Shown: piece after piece, positions 49,112 to 60,704 of the stretch
How positions within the stretch are numbered: the first letter of the stretch is position 1
How the letters are laid out: each line of letters opens with the position of its first letter
Position numbers and translations under genes: made by a program
DNA from: Sipunculus nudus
Lineage: Eukaryota > Annelida > Sipuncula > Golfingiida > Sipunculidae
Assembly (NCBI GenBank): GCA_026874595.1
Contig: CM049319.1
Span: 59,342,917-59,406,916, forward strand
Length of the DNA: 64,000 nt
Reading direction: 5' to 3'
Notes under the pieces: model-generated
What the model saw: only the letters and a program-made list of their open reading frames with translations
Databases searched by the model: none
Told to the model about the DNA's origin: nothing

Positions 49112-50379
49112 CATAGATATGGGTGAAACCCTAACCCATAAAATACAAGATGAGCACACCGTGTCACTGTACAATGTGCCTGTTACATAGATATGGCTGA
49201 AATTGTAACCCTTGAAATACAAGATGAGCATGCTGTGTCTCAAAATTAAAAATACAGCTGTCATAAAGATATAGGTAAAACCTTAACCCTTTAATACAAG
49301 ATGAGTACACTGTGTCACAATATTAAAAATATGGCTGTCATATAGATATGGGTGAAACCCTAACCCTTGAAATACAAAATGAGCAAACTGTGTCACTGTA
49401 CCATGTGCCTGTCACATAGATATGGCGAAACCCTAACCCTTGAAATACAAGATCGGCATACTGTGTCACAATATTAAAATATGGCTGTCAAATAGATACA
49501 GGTGAAACCCTAACCCTTGAAAGACAAGATGAGCTTACTGTTTCACAATACAATGTGGCTGTCATATAGATATGGATAAAACCCTAACCCTTAAAATACA
49601 AGATGAGCACAGTGTCACTGTACAATGTGCCTGTTACATAGATTTGGCTGAAATTGTAATCCTTGAAATACAAGATGTGCATACTGTGTCACAATATTAA
49701 AAATATGGCTGTCATATAGATATTAGTGAAACCCTAACCCTTGAAATACAAGATCGGCATACTGTGTCACAATATTAAAAATACAGCTGTCATAAAGATA
49801 TAGGTAAAACCCTAACCCTTGAAATACAAATGAGCACACTGTGTCACTGTACAATGTGCCTGTCACATAGATATGGCTGAAACTGTAACCCTTGAAATAC
49901 AAGATGTGCATACTGTGTCACAATATTAAAAATATGGCTGTCATATAGATATTAGTGAAACCCTAACCCTTGAAATACAAGATGAGCACACTATGTCACT
50001 GTACAGTGTGCCTGTCACATAGATATGAGTGAAACCCTAACCCTTGAAATACAAGATGAGCACACTGTGTCACTGTACCATGTGCCTGTCACATAGATAA
50101 GGGTGAAACCCTAACCCTTGAAATACAAGATGAGCATGCTGTGTCACAATATTAAAAATACAGCTGTCATATAGATGTAGGTAAAACCTTATTCCTTGAA
50201 ATACAAGATGAGTACACTGTGTCACAATATTAAAAATATGGCTGTCATATAGATATAGGTGAAACCCTAACCCTTGAAATACAAGACGAGCTTACCGTTT
50301 CACAATACAATGTGGCTGTCATATAGATATGGATAAAACCCTAACCCTTGAAATACAAGATGAACACACTAGTCACAAT

Positions 50380-50480
50380 AGTATATTGCTGGCCAATAAG
50401 CCTTTTGTTTAGCTTTTGACGAACTGATTTCAAAAGGCTGCATCAAAGTGAATGAGTATCACTGTGAAATGTGCCTTTCA
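50380..50480 (+). repeat. Spacer unit 4 of the minisatellite
   Basis: Same spacer, about 1369 bp after unit 3; GGCCAATAAGCC instead of GGCCAATAGGCC. Confidence 0.9.
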
Positions 50481-51218
50481 CATAGATATGGGTGAGACCC
50501 TAACCCTTAAAATACAAGATGAGCACACTGTGTCACTGTACAATGTGCCTATTACATAGATATGGCTGAAATTGTAACCCTTGAAATACAAGATGAGCAC
50601 GCTGTGTCACAATATTAAAATACAGCTGTCATAAAGATATAGGTAAAACCTTAACCCTTGAAATACAAGATGAGTACATTGTGTCACAATATTAAAAATT
50701 TGGCTGTCATATAGATATGGGTGAAACCCTAACCCTTGAAATACAAAATGAGCACACTGTGTCACTGTACCATATGCCTGTCACATAGATATGGGTAAAC
50801 CCTAACCCTTGAAATACAAGATGAGCACACTGTGTCACTGTACAATGCGACTGTCACATAGATATGGCTGAAATTGTAATCCTTGAAAAAAAAGATGTGC
50901 ATACTGTGTCAGAATATTAAAAATATGACTGTCATATAGATATAGGTGAAACCCTAACCCTTGAAATAAAAGATGTGCACACTGTGTCACTGTACAGTGT
51001 GCCTGTCACATAGATATGAGTGAAACCCTAACCCTTGAAATACAATATGAGCACACTGTGTCACAATATTAAAAATATGGCTGTCATACAGATATAGGTG
51101 AAACTCTAACCCTTGAAATACAAGATGAGCTTACCCTTTCACAATACAATGTGGCTGTCATATAGATATGGATAAAACCCTAACCCTTGAAATACAAGAT
51201 GAACACACTAGTCACAAT

Positions 51219-51319
51219 AGTATATTGCTGGTTAATAGGCCTTTTGTTTGGCTTTTGCCGAACTGATTTCAGAAGGCTGAATCAAAGTGAATGAGTATCA
51301 CTGTGAAATGTGCCTTTCA
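51219..51319 (+). repeat. Spacer unit 5 of the minisatellite
   Basis: Same spacer, about 839 bp after unit 4; GGTTAATAGGCC variant. Confidence 0.9.
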
Positions 51320-52651
51320 CATAGATATGGGTGAAACCCTAACCCTTAAAATACAAGATGAGCACACTGTGTCACTATACAATGTGCCTGTTACATAGAT
51401 ATGGCTGAAATAGTAACCCTTGAAATACAAGATGAGCATGCTGTGTCACAATATTAAAAATACAGCTGTCATAAAGATATAGGTAAAAGCTTAACCCTTG
51501 AAATACAAGATGAGTAGACTGTGTCACAATATTAAAAATATGGCTGTCATATAGATATGGGTGAAACCCTAACCCTTGAAATACAAAATGAGCACACTGT
51601 GTCACGGTACCATGTGCCTGTCACATAGATATGGGTAAACCTTAACCCTTGAAATACAAGATCAGCACACTGTGTCACTTTACAATGTGCCTGTCACATA
51701 GATATGGCTGAAATTGTAACCCTTGAAATACAAGATGTGCATACTGTGTCACAATATTGAAATAATGGCTGTCATATAGATATAGGTGAAACCCTAACCT
51801 TTGAAATACAAGATGAGCACACTGTGTCACTGTACAGTGTGCCTGTCACATAGATGAGTGAAACCCTAACCCTTGAAATACAAGATGAGCACAGTGTCAC
51901 TGTACAATGTGCCTGTCACATAGATATGGGTAAACCCTAACCCTTGAAATACAAGATTGGCACATGTGTCACTGTACCATGTGCCTGTCACATAGATATG
52001 GGTAAACCCTAATCCTTGAAATACAAGATGAGCACACTGTGTCACTGTACAATGTGCCTGTCACATAGATATGGCTGAAATTGTAACCCTTGAAATACAA
52101 GATGTTCATACTGTGTTACAATATTAAAATAATGGCTGTCATATAGATATAGGTGAAACCCTAACCCTTGAAATACAAGATGAGCACACTGTGTCACTGT
52201 ACAATGTGCCTGTCACATACATATGAGTGAAACCCTAACCCTTAAAATACAAGATGCGAACAATGTGTCACTGTACAATGTGCCTGTCACATAGATATGG
52301 GTGTAACCTTAACCCTTGAAATACAAGATGAGCATACTGTATCACAATATTAAAAATATGGCTGTCATATAGATATAGGTGAAACCCTAACGCTTGAAAT
52401 ACAAAATGAGCACACTGTGTCACTGTACAATGTGCCTGTCACATAGATATATCTGAAATTGTAACCCTTGAAATACAAGATGAGCATGCTGTGTCACAAA
52501 ATAAAAATATGGCTGTCAAATAGATATGGGTGAAACCCTTACCCTTTAAATACAAGATGAGCTTACCGTTTCACAATACAATGTGGCTGTCATATAGATA
52601 TGGATAAAACCCTAACCCTTGAAATACATGATGAACACACTAATCACAATA

Positions 52652-52752
52652 GTATGTTTGCGGGCCAATAGGCCTTTTGTTTGGCTTCTGCCGAACTGAT
52701 TTCAAAAGGCTGAATCAAAGTGAATGAGTATCACTGTGAAATGTGCCTTTCA
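52652..52752 (+). repeat. Spacer unit 6 of the minisatellite
   Basis: Same spacer, about 1433 bp after unit 5; begins GTATGTTTGCGGGCCAATAG. Confidence 0.9.
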
Positions 52753-53110
52753 CATAGATATGGGTGAAACCCTAACCCTTAAAATACAAGATGAGCACAC
52801 TGTGTCACTGTACAATGTGCCTGTTACATAGATATTGGTAAAACCCTTATCCTTGAAATACAAGATGAACATACAGCGTGACAGTGATATGTGATTATCA
52901 CACATGGGTAAACCCCTAGCCCTTGAAATACAACATGATCACACTGTGTCACAGTAAACTGTGCCTGTCACATAGATATAGTTGATACCCTATCCTTTGA
53001 ATTACAAGATGATCGTACTGTATCACAGTAAAATGTGGCTGTTAAATAGATATTGGTGAAACCCTAACCCTTGAAATACAAGATGAGCACACTGTCAGAG
53101 TAAAATATGC

Positions 53111-54449
53111 CTCTCACTGAAACACTGTTGCTCAGAGGCTATGTAGAATTATGAGATAACTATGTTGATTTTGCTGCTGATTTATAACTTTATTGAAAAA
53201 GAATATATGTGTTCTCACTTCTGACCACCATGTTTTTTACACAGTTCTGATCAAAATCATGCATGTAGCCTTCTGTCTGAACGAAAGGCTATGTGTAAAA
53301 GGAGCAATATACACAATATTTTGTGTACATAGGTAATAATACGCACAGTATCAGGTAAATAGTACAAACTATGCAGGATATCATTCAAACCGTAGTGTGC
53401 ATGCCTGATGCCATGCATATAGCCTCAGGCAAGTAATTTTGACTGGGTGATATATGAAGGCTTTGAAGCTACAATTTAGAAAACAGCCTGGTAATGAAGT
53501 AATGTGGACCATGAACTGATTCACAAACCATGTTAGTATGTCAGCATGGTGTGGGTAAGATACTGCAATTAAAGTAGAGGCTCAAGTTTCGCTGTGCTGC
53601 AGAACAAGTCATTCAGCTTTGTTGAATTAAAGACTGGTAGGAATACAAGCAGTCCCAAGTATACAGAATTAAGAGTTTGATGAGGGTGCACCACTCATTT
53701 AATAAGTATCATACTAATATTAATATTGATTACATGATAATTTGAGAGTGGTTAAGATAGGGCTTCAACCACATTTTATCCCAAGTTATTCCATTCTACT
53801 ACTGTTCTAAGGGGAAAATGGTTATTAAAAGGGTCCTGTTATCCTACCTGCATGGTATGATGAAACTTCCGTGCTAATTTTTAGTGGGTGCCACCTCATG
53901 GACATTTGCCAAAAATAATTTATTACCCAAATTTGGGCCCTAAAATTGACCCTCTGCTGTCTCTTAAGATTTTTATTTGAATTGTTGTAAATACACATTT
54001 TTTTATATGTTGATAAATTCTGTTTTGGTCTGTTCCATACCTTAAAATTTCTATATAACTTTCCTGTTTTCACTTGTAGAATCTTTAAAAAAAATATACC
54101 ACTGACCATTTTAAGAATCAAATATTATAAAATCCCATCTCAGTTATCGGTTTTAAAGTGATCATTATGCTGACATAGTGATCCTTAGTAGCTGGCAAAG
54201 CCAAGATGCTGGAAAATAATTTGTACCAAAACTTGAGGTTCAAAATTGGGGGGGGGGGGGTTGTCTGATACATGGGGTGTCTTATACAAAAGTAAATACA
54301 GTAATGCTAGTTTCTTTTTCCTAATCTGTTGATACTGATACTCATGGTTAGGTCTTTTAATTGAAATACACTGATTGATGCTTGGTTACAGGTAAACATA
54401 CTCATAAAGCTAAAATATGCATTTATTGACAAAATGAAGTGTACTACTA
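53111..54449. other. No gene recognised
   Basis: A 98-codon minus frame (53825-54121) has no recognisable domain. A 13-G run lies at 54248-54260. Confidence 0.45.
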
Positions 54450-54962
54450 GGCCATATGCTTATTTTTGGTGACTGTTGGAACTATTGATGTCTGTCAGAA
54501 AAGTAGGACCTTCATACACACTGTTATGATGTCTTTACTGTCATTGAATGTCAAAGCTGTCGGGGGGGGGGGGGGGGTTCTTAGAACATTTAGACCTTTA
54601 TACTACCAGAGGATATGCTTCCTGCAGGAACTGTCGGCGGCCTATCAGAGCAGTAAGACCTTCATATTGCTAGTTTATATGATCACTGTTGGTGACTGTC
54701 AGAGCTGTAGGAGATCTCACAGAACAGTAACACCTTCATATTGCTACATTATATGCTCACTGTCAGTGACTGTCAGAACTGTTCGAGGCTTCTCAGGACA
54801 GTAACACCTTCATACTACCTGATGATATGCTTACTGTTGGTGACTGTTGGAACTGTCAGAGGCCTCTCAAAACAGTAAGACCTTCATAATATTACTACTT
54901 TATATGTTCTCTAGCTCGCAACCACTGACTCTCGGAGGCCTCTAAGAACATAGTTATAGTTA
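54450..54962 (+). repeat. 74-bp minisatellite (6-7 diverged copies)
   Basis: ACCTTCATA recurs at about 54508, 54658, 54732, 54806 and 54880, with a variant near 54591; the last four are exactly 74 bp apart. Each unit reads GTTGGTGACTGTCAGAACTG, GAGGCCTCTCA, ACAGTAAGACCTTCATA. The second unit holds a 16-G run (54562-54577). The unit length equals that of the larger array at 45-53 kb but I see no sequence similarity. Confidence 0.85.
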
Positions 54963-55988
54963 TCAATGTTTGGTATGTTTCCAAATAGAATAGTTTCAAT
55001 TGGTTGAATATTAACCTGCATTCCTCTCAGTAATTTCATAATTTGTAAAACTTTGTTGGAAAATCCAGTGGAAATACTGTGAAGATGACAAGATAACCAT
55101 AGAACCTGAAATTTCATTCTGTAACATTACAATAAGTTATTCTTATGAATATGTGAGGAAGGATGTGTCTGTGCTATATTTTATGTAGTATTGGTACGGT
55201 AAAATAAATGCTTCACTTTTAAAATGCATGATAAGACTGATTTATAAGGTTAAAATTGAATTAATCCCTTGCAAGTAAATTGCATTGTCTTGTTCTTTAT
55301 ACATTGTTAATTAGAATATAAAGTAACATTTGTAATGAAAATATTGATCGTTTAGGTTACAAAATGAAAATGAACAGCGTTAAATATGTTTAAATAATTA
55401 AGGTGTCAAGCATTATAATAAGCCTTCTGTCGATGACAGACTTCGTATAAGAAAATGTTAATAAAACTAGGTCATATATCGCCTACAATATATTTTAATT
55501 TTAGTTTACACAAGTGATGATAGTGCTGGTTAGCACTGTTGGCTGTGCGAGGGTAAGGTATTCCACATGTATAGGTAATAGTAAGAGTAATTGATACCCC
55601 AGTAATAGTAATAATAACAGATGGTAAAATGTGGTAATAGTAATAGTACGTGATATATCACAAACAGAAAGATATTGTTATAATAATACAATTAACTCTA
55701 TTGACTCCATGTCTATTTAAAACATCCCACCAAAATATCTTTGAAATATAAAAAATATATAAATGATATAAAATAATACAAATTTTATATTTGACATATA
55801 TTTTTAGATAGATTTACCAACATTTTATCAAAATAATCCACCCAATGGTTGTTTCCGTGTAGGTGTATGAAGGTTTTGACCATGAACCATCCAGGGGTTA
55901 CTGAGTTACTGTGACAGACAAAAACCCATCCATACAAAAGCCCATCCCTGAACTTGCAGAATAGGACAAAAGCCCACCCTTGACTAAA

Positions 55989-56048
<60 letters not shown>

Positions 56049-57270
56049 CATTATTGTGAAACCCACAACTTTTAAAGTATATTACCTATTTTCCACTCAT
56101 CTTTGTTATATGAATCATGTCAACTAATTCTTTGAGAATATAAAAAAACTAGTGACCTGGCCCTTTTTTGTCAAGGTCATGCAAATATGCAGATAAACCT
56201 ACACTGACTGACTGAACATGTTTTATTGAGCAGCTACAGGTGGCTGTAGTCAAGGCTCCAGCCCTTTGTGCTCCTAAAGCATAATTGACATTTGATGGAG
56301 CCTATAGATGTGATGCCATATATATATGCAAGCATTGCAGGGAGCCGCGAGACCACCAGCGTTTTACCCATACTGGTGACCTGAGGAGAGCCACAGCACC
56401 CAAAGCCAAAAAGGCCAGGCAGAATACAAACCTATACCAACACCAGCAGCAGAGACCCAGCCAATCCAGAGAGCAGAACTTGATCTTGAATGATTGGAGA
56501 GCGATTAACATTTTCATCATAAGCCTGCAGCCTGGAGTACTGTTATGTTTTCCATTTTTACTCAATAAAGGTGTATGTATTTGTTTTTAGTGATATGAGG
56601 TGTTTGTTTATGTGTATTTGTTGTGTTGTTTGTTGCCTCTTGCAGGTGTGCGTGATAAGTTTGTATTGTGTTATATACTGTAAGCAATGATGAGAATACA
56701 ACATATGCTGGTAGGGATAGTCTGTCCTCAAAATATAGTACTGCCCTTCCAGTATCCCCCAGAGAACCCCCGTCATAGCATGTTGTTATCCCCTGCATAT
56801 TTTATATATTATTTTTGTAAAAGGAATAAAAGTGTATTTTGTGTGTGGGTGTATAAGCAAGTGTGTGTAGCAGAGAAATCCTGACCATGCAATTTGTTTG
56901 ATGTTGTATCTGAAAAATATTAGGGTGAATATCATGTGCAAGAATATAATATGGTGCTTTTTTTTTATTTTTATTTTTCTTGGCTAGTTTTTCATATGGT
57001 AATGGTCTGGTATTACCATACATTTTATTAGTAGCTTCTATAGTGGTTATTGCAGTGCATTCTTCATGCAGAAATACATTAATATTCTGAACCCCTTAGC
57101 TTTTGAAGAATTGCTTATTTCCCTTGAAGTTGGATATATAATAATTGTCGAGGTGTGTATGTAATTATATATACATTTTTATGCTCTGCAAGAAATGCTC
57201 AGTTTTCATATTTCTATATGACGTTTTGAATTTATATTTGTAGCAAACATTTCTTTAGCACCGACCACAG
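54963..57270. other. AT-rich, possible old 3' end, no gene called
   Basis: Contains (AT)n at 55988-56046. A 101-codon plus frame (56285-56590) has a Cys/His-containing stretch (CKHCREPRDHQRFTHTG) that does not match a zinc-finger spacing I know. AATAAA words at 56563 and 56825 could be polyadenylation signals but no upstream gene is recognised. Confidence 0.4.
55988..56046. repeat. (AT)n microsatellite
   Basis: Nearly 60 bp of AT dinucleotide. Confidence 0.95.
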
Positions 57271-57374
57271 AACACTTTGAGTACAGTCTATCCTTTAATT
57301 CAGATGCAGAAAAAGGAATTTGATGAACTCAAGCAACAGAGATAATAAGTGACTGTCCAGGATCATTCCCAAAG
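57271..57374 (+). pseudogene. Exon-like block, copy 1 of 3
   Basis: A 104-bp block bounded by CCGACCACAG before it and CCCAAAG|GTATAG after it, i.e. acceptor- and donor-like signals. It aligns loosely with the blocks at 58456 and 59632 (same ends, shared GATG CAGAAAAAG / GATGCAAAAAAGG core). All three forward frames contain a stop, so as an exon it would be decayed or non-coding. The protein family is not recognised. Confidence 0.4.
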
Positions 57375-57605
57375 GTATAGATGAATTTTTTGTAATGTAT
57401 TTACTCCTTTTAGTTCTTCCAAGATTGCTCCTTACAAATAAACTAGTAAGAGCTTCCCATTGTTAAGCTTCCAATCATACATGTTGCTCACAATGACCTT
57501 GGTAGAATATTACCTGTTCTTGAGTTCAAGACTTCAGCCAGGTTTCCATGGGCCGAGTTCACCTGCAGGATACACTGATATATAGTTTCTAGTAAATTGC
57601 ACCGC

Positions 57606-57735
57606 AATACACCCTTCACAGAATTTACTTTTTTTGTTGTTAGAACCCCGCTTGAAAAGGGGTGTATTATAGTGATTGACTTGTCCATCTGTCCACCCTT
57701 TCATCTTATCTTTTCTGTCCATCCGGGATGCTTTC
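57606..57735 (+). mobile_element. Hairpin + TCC-rich element end
   Basis: ACCCCG...AAAAGGGGT at 57644-57663 forms a hairpin, itself flanked by AATACACCC (57606-57614) and its inverse GGGTGTATT (57660-57668). A TGTCCATCTGTCC microsatellite follows. The paralogous segment at 59290-59330 has AATACACCC but lacks the rest, suggesting an insertion here. It is a third family with the hairpin-then-TCC-repeat layout. The 3' end is not found. Confidence 0.4.
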
Positions 57736-58455
57736 TTTCGAGTGCAGTATTTCAATGAGATCTTTCTAGAATTCATGGTTCAAAATGGTGCCTGTTATCC
57801 AATTACAGACCTGCTTAATACCTATTATGGAGACTGGACCTCAGTAAGTGATTTTCATGCAAAATTTTGACAGAACATTGACACCCTTGAGGGTTTGTGT
57901 GCTATAAAATTTCAGACTGCTGTTGAATCCATAAATATATGGCTGCCAATCAAATACTTTAAATCTTTTTACAATAACGTTTTAGACAATCCTGTGATTG
58001 TTTTATTAATTTTTTTCCCTTTTAGATTATTTATGGTAAAAAATTTCAGACCAATCTGACTTTCAATATGGATCCCTGTCCCTTGGGCTGCCATTATAGG
58101 AGCTGGAGCTAATTGAGGACCTTCAACCTCTAGTTTCATAATTGACTAATTTCTTTTGTGATTTTCTACCTGTAATTTGCTTCAAAATAAGTTATTTACA
58201 ATGAGGTCAGAATTTGTCTAAGGACATTCTAATTGGATTAGTCTTAGTAGAAACAGCAGTCCTAATAGCAAAATAAAAAAGGATCAGAGTTTGTCTTGTG
58301 ACAACCCCTCTGAGTTTGGCCTTGCAGGATCAATGATTCTGCTCCAACAGATCAGAGTAGGAATTGCTACATATAGTTTATTTATGTTAATATTTTTTTT
58401 GTGATTCTTCAGTTGATATAAGAAATTTCCACTATTGTTTTAATTCCTGTCACAG
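57735..58455. other. Intron-like spacer of the exon-like triplication
   Basis: No open frame of note. The section 58200-58455 aligns with 59383-59631 (TTCTAATTGGATT, GGATCAG, TTTGTCT, TTTTTGTGATT, TTGTTTTAATTCCT landmarks), showing that the duplication includes the flanking sequence. Confidence 0.6.
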
Positions 58456-58560
58456 AACTCCTCAGCAAACATTATACTTTGATTGGGATGCAAAAAAGGC
58501 CTGTGATGTACACTCAACAACAAAGATGTTTGAAGTGACAACCCTGGACAATTCCTGAAG
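58456..58560 (+). pseudogene. Exon-like block, copy 2 of 3
   Basis: A 105-bp block preceded by TTGTTTTAATTCCTGTCACAG (a pyrimidine-rich stretch and acceptor) and followed by CTGAAG|GTAAAG (donor). One frame is open for 33 codons from the second base (TPQQTLYFDWDAK...) but meets TGA six bases before the donor. Sits 1185 bp after copy 1. Family not recognised. Confidence 0.45.
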
Positions 58561-58595
58561 GTAAAGTTCGAATTATTTTAATACAGATGTTCTCA

Positions 58596-59017
58596 GAACA
58601 TACCCTTGCAGAAAAAATTGTATTTGAGGCACATTCAATAAGCATAGAAAAAGTAAAAAAGAAATGTAAATGGAGCATGGTTTAAGCACTACTTAGGCAT
58701 GTAAAAAACACCTTTTAGGTATTGTTCAGTGTGCATAAATGTTATCACAATTGAATGGTACTTTGAAAATATTTGAGCAGACCTAGGAGCACTATAAAAG
58801 CAGTTTATCAGTTTATTTGGAGCACCAAAGCAGCAATTTCAGCACATTGTATTTCTGAAGCACAGAATCAGTACACTTGGAGCACTAAAGAAGCACGTGC
58901 AGTTTCAGCATTTTCAAAGTATTTCTGTACAGCATTTCACTGAAAGCACAAAATAAGCACAAATGAAGCACACTTTAAGCACACTTCATGTCCCAAAATT
59001 TCTGTAAGGGTATGTTC
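58596..59017. mobile_element. 422-bp MITE with ~20-bp terminal inverted repeats
   Basis: The left end GAACATACCCTTGCAGAAA is matched by the right end TTTCTGTAAGGGTATGTTC with one mismatch. The interior has a dense series of AGCAC words (58780-58985, about 15 occurrences). It lies in the spacer after exon-like copy 2 and accounts for most of the extra ~500 bp compared with copy 1. Target duplication not clear. No coding capacity. Confidence 0.7.
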
Positions 59018-59631
59018 AAATGGATGGTGGGATTATCCAAGATGTAAAATCATGGGACGAATTTACCGTACCAGCAAGTATATTTACAGTTCTCCTGTTA
59101 ATTCTTCAGACATTCTTTCATATAAATATAATTGTTTTAAAGAGAAACAGCTCCCATTTGTCATCATACATGTTGTACACAATGATCATGCTAGTATATG
59201 TGTATAGCCAATTCTTTAGTTCATGACTTTTTTCCAGGTTTGCATAAACTGAGATCACCAAATGGAAACTCTTATAGTTTCTGACAAATGGCACTGAAAT
59301 ACACCCTTCACTAAATTAAAGATATTTTGAATTATTAATTCTTTTTTTTTATTTTGTATCTTTTTTGGTAAATTACTTTAAGTAAGATCAGAATTAATTT
59401 AGGATATTCTAATTGGATTTTGTCCCAGTGGTCAAATTTCAATCCTACTAGCATAAACAAAGATCATGGGTTTGTCTGACATCAACTCCTATTGGAGCGA
59501 GTTCTTACAGGATCAGCATTTCAAATTGATTGGAACAGTCATTGTTACATTAAGTATATTTATTGGAATATTCTTTTTTGTGATTTTTAAATTTATATGA
59601 GTCACTTATATTGTTTTAATTCCTATCACAG
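59018..59631. other. Intron-like spacer between exon-like copies 2 and 3
   Basis: Segment 59075-59320 aligns with 57395-57620 (CATACATGTTG...CACAATGA, TAGTTTCT, AATACACCCTTCAC landmarks). No gene recognised. Confidence 0.6.
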
Positions 59632-59756
59632 AACCCTGTTGCAGTTTTTCTCCGCTGATGGGGTTACAGAAGTGCTCTACTGGTGGAGTTACAGAAAATT
59701 TATGGTTCCTTAAAAGCAACCGAGGTGAAATGACAATACCTGGATACACCTTGAAG
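59632..59756 (+). pseudogene. Exon-like block, copy 3 of 3
   Basis: A 125-bp block between TTGTTTTAATTCCTATCACAG and TTGAAG|GTATAC. The frame from the third base is open for its entire length (41 codons, beginning PCCSFSPLMGLQKC and ending MTIPGYTLK). The plus strand therefore could encode an internal exon here, but similarity to copies 1 and 2 in that frame is not evident. Sits 1176 bp after copy 2. An 88-codon minus frame also crosses it; neither resembles a family I know. Confidence 0.4.
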
Positions 59757-59775
59757 GTATACTCAAGTGACATTA

Positions 59776-60704
59776 TTTTTAGCTCAGCTGACTGAAAGTC
59801 ATCTGAGCTATATCTATCACTATTTAGCACTATTTCTCCTTTTGTGTGTTCATCTGGGGCACAACAGTTCATAGTTCATAGCAGGGCACAGATTGTAACC
59901 ATTCAACCTAGAAACTTCTCACTACCTAGGAACTTCTCAAAATAGAAAACCTTCTGGGAGGACCTTGGAAAATCTCCCAAGAACCTAGGTCAAAACTGCT
60001 TTACATGATCAATATTCTGTGAGCTTCACAGCAAAAATATGCCTTGAAGCACTATGATTATCTGTTGATTACCTTATTAACACCATGTCGTTTGAAGTAT
60101 AGTTTAATTTTAACTCATGTTTGATACAATTTTTTTCTCTAAGTTTTGGCAGGAGTTTTAAAACTGATGACCTTGAACTTCATGTCAAATATGTGGCTTT
60201 ATAGGATTTCTTGTGAATTCTGAAGTATTGCATATTGTTTTCTCAAATGGGATAAACATTTTAGTGACAGGCAAATACCTGAAATGTGTGGTAAACCTCA
60301 CGCAAAATGCAACAAAAGCAAAATCACCTCATTTTGATTCCTGGTTATGGCCTTAATGTAAAAAAAAAAGTTTTATGCAATAGTGTGTTGGGAAAGTTTA
60401 AAAATCATCACACTTGTCCAGGCAGAAAATACCTTTATTTCACTATACATCAGCATTCAAATGGAGTTGTATGAATGATCTCATCTCTTGGTTATCATCA
60501 TGCTTATTCCTGTTCAAGATGTTTTGAAATAGTGTATTTCATGAACTACAATATACAGTGGTATAGATCTAAAAAATCAGTGAATTCAAGGGACATCATG
60601 TGCAACACTATTCAAGTTGAAAATGATAAAAATAACCAAAGATCTCTATAAAACATTAACATTGTAAAAACTGTTGATATACATTACAATTTTTAATTCA
60701 GATG
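59776..60704 (+). mobile_element. Helentron-like 5' end, copy G (fragment)
   Basis: AGCTCAGCTGACTGAAAGTC followed by ATCTGAGCT at 59781-59809 is a complete family hairpin. It continues into TATCTATCACT rather than the usual (TCCG)n, so this copy is either a variant subfamily or truncated soon after the hairpin. No gene in the rest of the interval, which resembles nothing else here. Confidence 0.5.

Larger units (their letters stand above)
45040..53110 (+). repeat. ~75-bp minisatellite array with telomere-like core (~100 units)
   Basis: Units of about 74-78 bp share ATAGATATGGGTGAAACCC, TAACCCTTGAAATACAAGAT, then GAGCACACTGTGTCAC. Each contains ACCCTAACCCTT, about two telomere-type CCCTAA repeats. 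At least three variants alternate: type a (CTGTACAATGTGCCTGTCAC), type b (AATATTAAAAATATGGCTGT) and type c (AATACAATGTGGCTGTCAT with GGATAAAACCC). About 8.1 kb in all. Minus-strand frames of 62-77 codons repeat a ~25-residue motif (HLVFQGLGF...YLYDS) because many units are multiples of 3; these are artefacts. Confidence 0.95.

Noticed and set aside
45842-51605. Minus-strand frames with a repeated ~25-residue motif (HLVFQGLGF...YLYDS)
   Set aside because: A by-product of units whose length is often a multiple of 3. Frames close whenever a unit of another length or a spacer intervenes.
45040-53110. Interstitial telomere block
   Set aside because: The CCCTAA words occur as about two repeats per 75-bp unit, not as a pure (CCCTAA)n array. 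It is a minisatellite containing a telomere-like word, not a telomere relic as such.
56285-56590. 101-codon frame with a Cys/His cluster suggestive of a zinc finger
   Set aside because: Spacing CKHC-x9-H-x? does not fit C2H2 or other finger patterns, and the opposite strand is equally open (87 codons). Not enough for a call.
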